DNA from: an uncultured Clostridiaceae bacterium
GTDB lineage: Bacteria > Bacillota > Clostridia > TANB77 > CAG-508
Reading direction: 5' to 3'
DNA: 19,136 nt
Assembly (NCBI GenBank): GCA_958402495.1
Contig: CATXTS010000023.1
Coordinates: 1-19,136, forward strand
Shown: positions 15,578 through 19,136 of the stretch, piece after piece
Position numbering within the stretch: the stretch's first letter is position 1
How the letters are laid out: every line of letters starts with the position of its first letter
Translations under genes and position numbers: made by a program
Notes under the pieces: model-generated
What the model was told of the DNA's origin: nothing
What the model saw: the letters and a program-made list of their open reading frames with translations, nothing else
The model's database searches: none

Positions 15578-15718
15578 TTATTTCTCTTTCAAAAACTCAT
15601 TTAATAAATTATCCAATTTCTCTTTTTCTTGCCTCATTTGCTCTCTTTCTACTGGCTTTTCCATTAACATTTTTATTATCTGAATTTGTTTTTCAATTTC
15701 TGCTTGTAGCCTATCCAT
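15578..15718 (-). CDS. Small charged helical protein, 46 aa (Spo0E-like size and pattern, uncertain)
   Basis: A short ORF with AGGAG ten bases before its ATG. The product, starting MDRLQAEIEKQIQIIKM and ending KEKLDNLLNEFLKEK, is two amphipathic helices joined by EKPVE. Length and the LDxLLxxF ending recall Spo0E-like aspartyl phosphatases, which act on Spo0A~P. However, the usual SxxLD motif has Glu in place of Ser, and the first-helix Arg/Leu pattern is weak. The neighbouring spoIVFB gene is a sporulation gene, which makes the idea attractive but not proven. It might equally be a small coiled-coil protein of other function. Confidence 0.55.
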   Translation of the reverse strand: MDRLQAEIEKQIQIIKMLMEKPVEREQMRQEKEKLDNLLNEFLKEK

Positions 15719-15771
15719 TTTTTCATTTCTCCTTTTTTATTTTATCTTTAGTCTATGTATTTTTGTATTTT

Positions 15772-16455
15772 TTATACTTGATTATATTGTTCTATCTTTT
15801 CTTTTGGCATATGTAATACTTCATAAATCTTGATTTTATTTTTATAATGTTTATTTTCTTTTATCACTAAATACCATAAATATCCTAATATCAATAAAAT
15901 AGCGATGTTTCTAAAATATAAAATAGCAATACTTGTTATTCCGGTTAATATAGCAATCGTTATATTAGAAACTAGATTTACTAGATGATAAGCTTCTTCT
16001 AAACCATATACCATATGTAAAATATTTTTTAGAATTCTGCCACCATCTAGTGGATAGATTGGAATTAGATTAAATATACCTAGTAGAATGTTACTATATA
16101 TGACTAATTGTCTATCCATTCCCAATAAGGAAATATCCCATAGGCAATATACGATTGTGATTAGGATATTGGTAAGAGGCCCTGCTAGAGCGATTATCAT
16201 TTTCTTAACAGCTAATATATTGGCTTTACCTATTTTTCTATTATAGTTATAACAGGGTACTTTAAAGGCAACACTTACTCCAAAAGGCATAATTGTAAAT
16301 GATTTCGGATTAAAACCCAATACCATACCAGCTACCATATGACCTAGTTCATGGATTACTGCAAATAGCATTAATATGCCATAGATTTCAATTTGCCTAG
16401 TAAGGATAAATAATAGAATAAAAATGAAAATTTTAAGATTTAGTTTTATTTGCAT
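15772..16455 (-). CDS. spoIVFB: Site-2 protease of sporulation, SpoIVFB-like (M50)
   Basis: A 227-residue intramembrane zinc protease with about six hydrophobic segments. The HExxH motif is in AVIHELGHMVAG (H35, E36, H39) and the third ligand region is NLIPIYPLDGGRIL (N129, D137). LAGPLTNI near 90-97 is another family hallmark. SpoIVFB cleaves pro-sigma-K in the outer forespore membrane after its inhibitor SpoIVFA is removed. The C-terminal part (residues about 195-227) is short and basic, without the CBS domain that many SpoIVFB proteins carry or only a fragment of it. It starts 14 bp after the SpoIVFA-like gene, so the two are co-transcribed. The ribosome binding site is AGAAAGGA. Confidence 0.9.
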   Translation of the reverse strand: MQIKLNLKIFIFILLFILTRQIEIYGILMLFAVIHELGHMVAGMVLGFNPKSFTIMPFGVSVAFKVPCYNYNRKIGKANILAVKKMIIALAGPLTNILITIVYCLWDISLLGMDRQLVIYSNILLGIFNLIPIYPLDGGRILKNILHMVYGLEEAYHLVNLVSNITIAILTGITSIAILYFRNIAILLILGYLWYLVIKENKHYKNKIKIYEVLHMPKEKIEQYNQV

Positions 16456-16469
16456 CGCTTTTTTCCTTT

Positions 16470-17447
16470 CTAACTAAAGGATAGTATATATTCGGGGTCT
16501 ACTACCCTCCCACTTTTCCTAACTTCAAAATGTAAATGTGGTCCTGTTGCTTTTCCGGTAGAGCCTACTTCTCCTAATTGTTGTCCTTGCTGGATGGTTT
16601 CTCCCTCTTTTACATATATCTTCTGGCTATGTGCATATAGGGTAACCACATCTCCATTTTGTATATAAACATGGTTTCCATAGTCTCCTTCTGAGGATAC
16701 CATGGTTACTTTTCCTTCCATAGCAGCCACAAAAACAGTCCCTGCATTTACACCAATATCAATACCTGCATGATTGGCCGATACAATAGCAGTTGGAGTT
16801 CTAGCGCCATAATGGGAAGTAATAGTTCCTTTTAATGGTAATATAAAATGATAATTTGCCTTTATCTCATTGGCGTCTATTTGCATTTGAGATAGTGGTT
16901 CTTGTGTTTGTTCATCACTAGAAGTTGTTACCGCTTCATTGACTAGAACTTGCCCTTCTTCTCCTCCACCTACCCCACCTTCTGGTTCATTGGTTTGCGT
17001 GTTTGTTTGCTCACTGGTTACTTCATTGGTTTGTTCATTCGTCAATACATTGGTATTATCTTGTCCGTTTTCTTCTTTTCCTAAGTTCTCTATAAAACCT
17101 TTTATATGTTCATTGTAATATTGCATTCCAGACTGATAAATGGTTTCAAATTGCATATCATAGGATAAAAAATCCTTTGTTTTTTGAATGACATCTTCTG
17201 AAAATAGGTAATTTGAGTTTTTAATCAAATAAAATATAAAATAGACTAATAAACAAATTAGAATTTGTAAGATTAATTTCTTAAATAAGCTGTAGGATGT
17301 CTTTGTTGTTGTATTTACATGCGTAGTTGGCACCCTAACACCACTATTGCTACTGCTACTACCCTGTCTACTTCTTCTCCTTTGATAAATTTCCTCTGCT
17401 CGTCTTATTCTTTCTTCTGAACTCATCGTTCTTTCCAAATACAACAC
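16470..17447 (-). CDS. spoIVFA: SpoIVFA-like protein with a complete M23/LytM peptidase domain
   Basis: A 325-residue single-pass membrane protein. Residues 1-50 are basic and Ser-rich, the membrane helix is at about 56-76 (LILQILICLLVYFIFYLI), a disordered linker rich in TNEQTNE repeats covers about 125-185, and the LytM domain is at about 198-323. The LytM zinc motifs are intact: HAGID (H226, D230), H273 in YAHS, and HLH (H304, H306). Its place directly upstream of spoIVFB identifies it as the SpoIVFA partner, which holds SpoIVFB inactive in B. subtilis. The start is unclear: GTG at 17447, TTG, or ATG at 17426; the basic start region is the same apart from 7 residues. A stand-alone cell-wall hydrolase is the alternative. 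Confidence 0.8.
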   Translation of the reverse strand: MLYLERTMSSEERIRRAEEIYQRRRSRQGSSSSNSGVRVPTTHVNTTTKTSYSLFKKLILQILICLLVYFIFYLIKNSNYLFSEDVIQKTKDFLSYDMQFETIYQSGMQYYNEHIKGFIENLGKEENGQDNTNVLTNEQTNEVTSEQTNTQTNEPEGGVGGGEEGQVLVNEAVTTSSDEQTQEPLSQMQIDANEIKANYHFILPLKGTITSHYGARTPTAIVSANHAGIDIGVNAGTVFVAAMEGKVTMVSSEGDYGNHVYIQNGDVVTLYAHSQKIYVKEGETIQQGQQLGEVGSTGKATGPHLHFEVRKSGRVVDPEYILSFS

Positions 17448-17472
17448 CTCTTCCTTTGTAGGTTACTTGGTT

Positions 17473-17505
17473 CATGTATATGCTGATTTTTTATGCTTTA
17501 TACCA
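17473..17505 (-). promoter_or_regulatory. Candidate sigma-E-like promoter before spoIVFA
   Basis: Minus strand GGTATAAA (17505-17498) and TATACATG (17480-17473) resemble, imperfectly, the mother-cell sigma-E pattern with ATA in -35 and ATACA in -10. The spoIVF operon is sigma-E controlled in B. subtilis, which motivates the call; the match alone is weak. Confidence 0.3.
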
Positions 17506-17555
17506 AAGCGATTCTGTTTTTTCTTTTTTATTTCTAAATAAGAAAAGTCTCTTAA

Positions 17556-17601
17556 AAAAAATCTGTAATAACTCTTAAATAAGATTTATTACAGATTTTT
17601 A
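17556..17601. terminator. Bidirectional terminator-like hairpin
   Basis: AAAAATCTGTAATA (17557-17570) and TATTACAGATTTTT (17587-17600) pair perfectly around a 16-base loop; one more A-T pair is possible inside. It lies between the IS remnant and the spoIVFA upstream region and insulates the sporulation operon. Confidence 0.65.
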
Positions 17602-17614
17602 TTTATTAAATAAT

Positions 17615-17888
17615 TTAAGTATAACAAATAAAATTATTGCTTTTTATTATTTCAAATGTTCCTTCTGCTTGAATACTTCTATTCATACAAAGTAAAGCAC
17701 CATGAATCAAATTCATATTCTCTAAAACTTTTTGATGTCTATCCGTTAGTTCTTGGTTTAAACGTATGGAGCGATTTTTCTTTGGTCTAGGGCAACATTC
17801 ATTAAACTTTTCTTACGTTTCTTTAGATATCGATAGTTTTAACACATTACCTTGTTTTAATTTGCTTATCTCCTCTTTCGTATTTCTC
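17615..17888 (-). pseudogene. Remnant of an IS1182-type transposase (C-terminal part)
   Basis: Minus-strand translation in one frame gives NTKEEISKLKQGNVLKLSIS, KET, a stop codon (TAA at about 17815), then EKFNECCPRPKKNRSIRLNQ, a helical stretch, CMNRSIQAEGTFEIIKSN and a stop at 17615-17617. The (R/M)NRSIQAEG(T/A)F phrase with conserved Glu and the preceding lysine-rich region match the C-terminal catalytic segment of IS1182-family DDE transposases. The internal stop, missing N-terminus and lost last ~50 residues show it is dead. No terminal inverted repeats were recognised. It is evidence of past insertion next to the variable-protein gene. Confidence 0.7.
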
Positions 17889-18118
17889 TATTAGGGCTAT
17901 GTATGATTTGTGATTTGCTAGTACGTCTAACTAGCACTTCTTGTAGTGTATGGACATGCAAATACTTACTATGCCAATTCTCTTCTCTATATTTTTTATA
18001 AATTCTACTACTCTGTATATTTCTATTTTTCTTTCTATGGATTTTTTTCTATTTTATATTATAGTGCATAGTACATATGTTCGTAATGTTTTTTCATAAA
18101 AGTAGGAATTTCCTATCA
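17889..18118. other. Decayed intergenic sequence, no intact gene
   Basis: No start-supported ORF is present. On the minus strand a frame reads KKYREENWHSKYLHVHTLQE then VLVRRTSKSQIIHSPNRE before a stop, directly upstream of the transposase remnant in another frame. It could be a frameshifted older part of the same insertion, but I cannot match it to a family. Confidence 0.4.
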
Positions 18119-18121
18119 TCA

Positions 18122-18152
18122 AAAAATGAGTGAAAGGTTTTCACTCATTTTT
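18122..18152. terminator. Terminator of the variable-protein gene
   Basis: A perfect 14-bp stem, AAAAATGAGTGAAA and TTTCACTCATTTTT, around a 3-base loop (GGT), with A- and T-runs on both sides. It lies 84 bp after the stop codon of the FGE/C-type-lectin gene on the minus strand. Confidence 0.85.
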
Positions 18153-18236
18153 CAAGAGGAGTTTTTTACAGCCCCTTTTATATAATTTCTATTTTTATTG
18201 CTAAAAATAAATAGGTATAAGGAAATTTTTAAAGTA

Positions 18237-19136
18237 CTAGGACACGGCCAACACCGCACGGAACCCATTATGGTAAGTGCTACTGCCACCGTAACGACTG
18301 AAATAGAAGAGACCAGCACTCGAGCCACTCCATAAATTACCGCCATGAATCGAGAACGGATAGTTCAAGCCTGGGTAAGACGATGCATCGCTATACCATG
18401 ATGTACTTCCGGTTCCGGCTATAGATGTCTCGCGAATGCCATCACCGTAGATTAGGGTATTTTTCTTATAATTATTGGCACTTGCTGTATTTAAGTTTGT
18501 TTCATTGTTTGCTATCGTTGTATTGTCTGTACTACTATCGAATGGATATGTTGTTGTATATTTGGTACTGGCTGTTTTTAAGATATTTCCATCATAGGCT
18601 ATGCTTGCTCCATAACTTTTCAAATTGCTATTTCCATTTGCCACATAAGCTGCTGTTCTTTCCCATATTCCTCCACTTAAGTCATATATTCCATAAATTG
18701 TTCCTGATGAACTTGCTTTACAACCATTTAATTGGTCCCATGTATAGACTCCATTATTGGGTATATTTCCTGTTGTTCCTTTGATATTTTCCATTGAATT
18801 TACGGATTCTCCAGCTGTTGTAGATGCGGTTGTACAACCTGTTACTGTGTATACACTATCCACTCCACTCTTTCCTGCTGTATTCGTTCTTGGGGCTCCT
18901 CCACTATTTAAGTTAATATTATTAATAGTGATATCTGTTCCATTTAATCCATACTTACTTTGTGATAAATAGGCAACTGCTCCCCATTCACTATTTTTCA
19001 TTAAGTGAGAATCTATTGCTTCTGTTAGTCCATATATATTTCCGTTTTCGGTCATAGCTTTGGCTATGTTATAAGCATCATTATGGTTAATATAATTCAT
19101 ACTATAAGTAACTGGTTGGAATGTTGGATATTTAAT
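18237..19136 (-). CDS. FGE/C-type-lectin-fold protein, probable DGR variable protein (5' end beyond window)
   Basis: 299 residues are visible; an internal ATG lies at 19098-19100, but the frame continues to the edge (IKYPTFQPVTYS), so the true start lies outside. The core resembles formylglycine-generating-enzyme-type C-type-lectin domains: NSEWGAVAYLSQSKYG near the visible N-terminus, IYDLSGGIWERTAAY in the middle (compare FGE GLYDMSGNVWEW), and a C-terminus SIHGGNLWSGSSAGLFYF...NGFRAVLAVS. GG.(x)~G..AG.F and GFR.VL are the standard frame of DGR variable proteins such as TvpA of Treponema. A Thr/Asn/Ser-rich insert lies between. By analogy the protein is probably displayed at the surface as a ligand-binding protein; related gut proteins often carry a prepilin-like leader, which I cannot check here. 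No FGE enzymatic role is suggested. Followed by a strong terminator. Confidence 0.82.
   Translation of the reverse strand: MKYPTFQPVTYSMNYINHNDAYNIAKAMTENGNIYGLTEAIDSHLMKNSEWGAVAYLSQSKYGLNGTDITINNINLNSGGAPRTNTAGKSGVDSVYTVTGCTTASTTAGESVNSMENIKGTTGNIPNNGVYTWDQLNGCKASSSGTIYGIYDLSGGIWERTAAYVANGNSNLKSYGASIAYDGNILKTASTKYTTTYPFDSSTDNTTIANNETNLNTASANNYKKNTLIYGDGIRETSIAGTGSTSWYSDASSYPGLNYPFSIHGGNLWSGSSAGLFYFSRYGGSSTYHNGFRAVLAVS
18240..18350 (-). repeat. Putative DGR variable region (VR)
   Basis: The last ~37 sense codons. Between invariant-looking LF and GFRAVLAVS, thirteen consecutive codons (18267-18305, YFSRYGGSSTYHN) all end in T or C, and each differs from AAT/AAC only at its first two positions, as expected when adenines of AAY codons in a template repeat are randomised. 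The 3' 27 bases are GC-rich and would be the initiation-of-homing (IMH-like) end. No second copy (template repeat) was found in the window on either strand. Exact left boundary is a guess. Confidence 0.7.

Noticed and set aside
15417..15683. Plus-strand ORF between the Xre gene and spoIVFB
   Set aside because: It is Phe/Ser-rich antisense of the Xre N-terminus and of the better supported small minus-strand ORF.
18122..18152. DGR homing hairpin after the VR
   Set aside because: The hairpins known to aid homing lie within a few bases of the VR; this one is 84 bp away and has A/T runs, so a terminator explains it better.
17615..18236. Template repeat or reverse transcriptase of the DGR
   Set aside because: I looked for a second copy of the GC-rich GFRAVLAVS-coding end and for RT motifs on both strands and found none; this stretch holds transposase debris and a terminator.
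18152..18346. Short minus-strand ORF overlapping the variable region
   Set aside because: It is another frame of the GC-rich 3' end of the FGE/C-type-lectin gene and has no ribosome binding site or recognisable motif.
18425..18972. Plus-strand ORFs opposite the variable-protein gene
   Set aside because: They are antisense shadows; the Leu/His/Tyr-rich products have no domain features.
1..19136. CRISPR array, tRNA, rRNA or prophage genes
   Set aside because: No regularly spaced repeats, cloverleaf with T-loop, ribosomal RNA segments or phage structural motifs were seen.

Overview
The window comes from a low-GC, Gram-positive, endospore-forming Firmicute, most likely an anaerobic gut Clostridia relative. 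This rests on AT-rich genes with strong AGGAGG ribosome binding sites, a spoIVFA-spoIVFB pair, a pyruvate formate-lyase with its activase, SpaA/LPXTG-type surface protein architecture, and prepilin-like proteins with a KGIT(M)xxLVITI leader. No species is claimed.

Left part (1-4880): a minus-strand operon runs from a small Gly/Pro/Met-rich membrane protein through a MacA-like adaptor, a MacB-type ATPase and a MacB-type permease to a truncated signal-peptide protein at the left edge. Upstream of it lies a CofE-like (F420-0 gamma-glutamyl ligase family) gene, divergent from a small Xre regulator. The promoter regions of the efflux operon and of the CofE-like gene carry the same tandem TTTAAG-N5-TTTAAG direct repeat, which suggests one shared response regulator.

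Middle (4881-10620): pflB and pflA (plus strand) are separated by a terminator-like hairpin. They converge on a putative 10-TM heavy-metal exporter. Next come a GNAT-like protein and a patatin phospholipase. The patatin Shine-Dalgarno is the 3' arm of a long hairpin.

Surface region (10644-13799): a prepilin-like coiled-coil protein follows a large thioester-domain/SpaA-repeat protein that ends exactly at LPQTGY. Both are on the minus strand.

Housekeeping and sporulation (13907-17447): the conserved rpsF-ssb-rpsR operon with a clear sigma-A promoter, an Xre regulator, a 46-codon ORF missed by length cut-offs, spoIVFB and spoIVFA.

Right end (17600-19136): a decayed IS1182-type transposase remnant, a strong terminator, and the C-terminal 299 residues of an FGE/C-type-lectin-fold protein. 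Its last ~110 bp look like the variable region (VR) of a diversity-generating retroelement (DGR). Thirteen consecutive codons all end in T or C and all can be reached from AAY by changing only adenines. They are flanked by an invariant-looking frame ending GFRAVLAVS, and the block has much higher GC than the rest of the gene. No reverse transcriptase, Avd or template repeat is visible here, so these would have to lie beyond the right edge or elsewhere. This is the most interesting system in the window.
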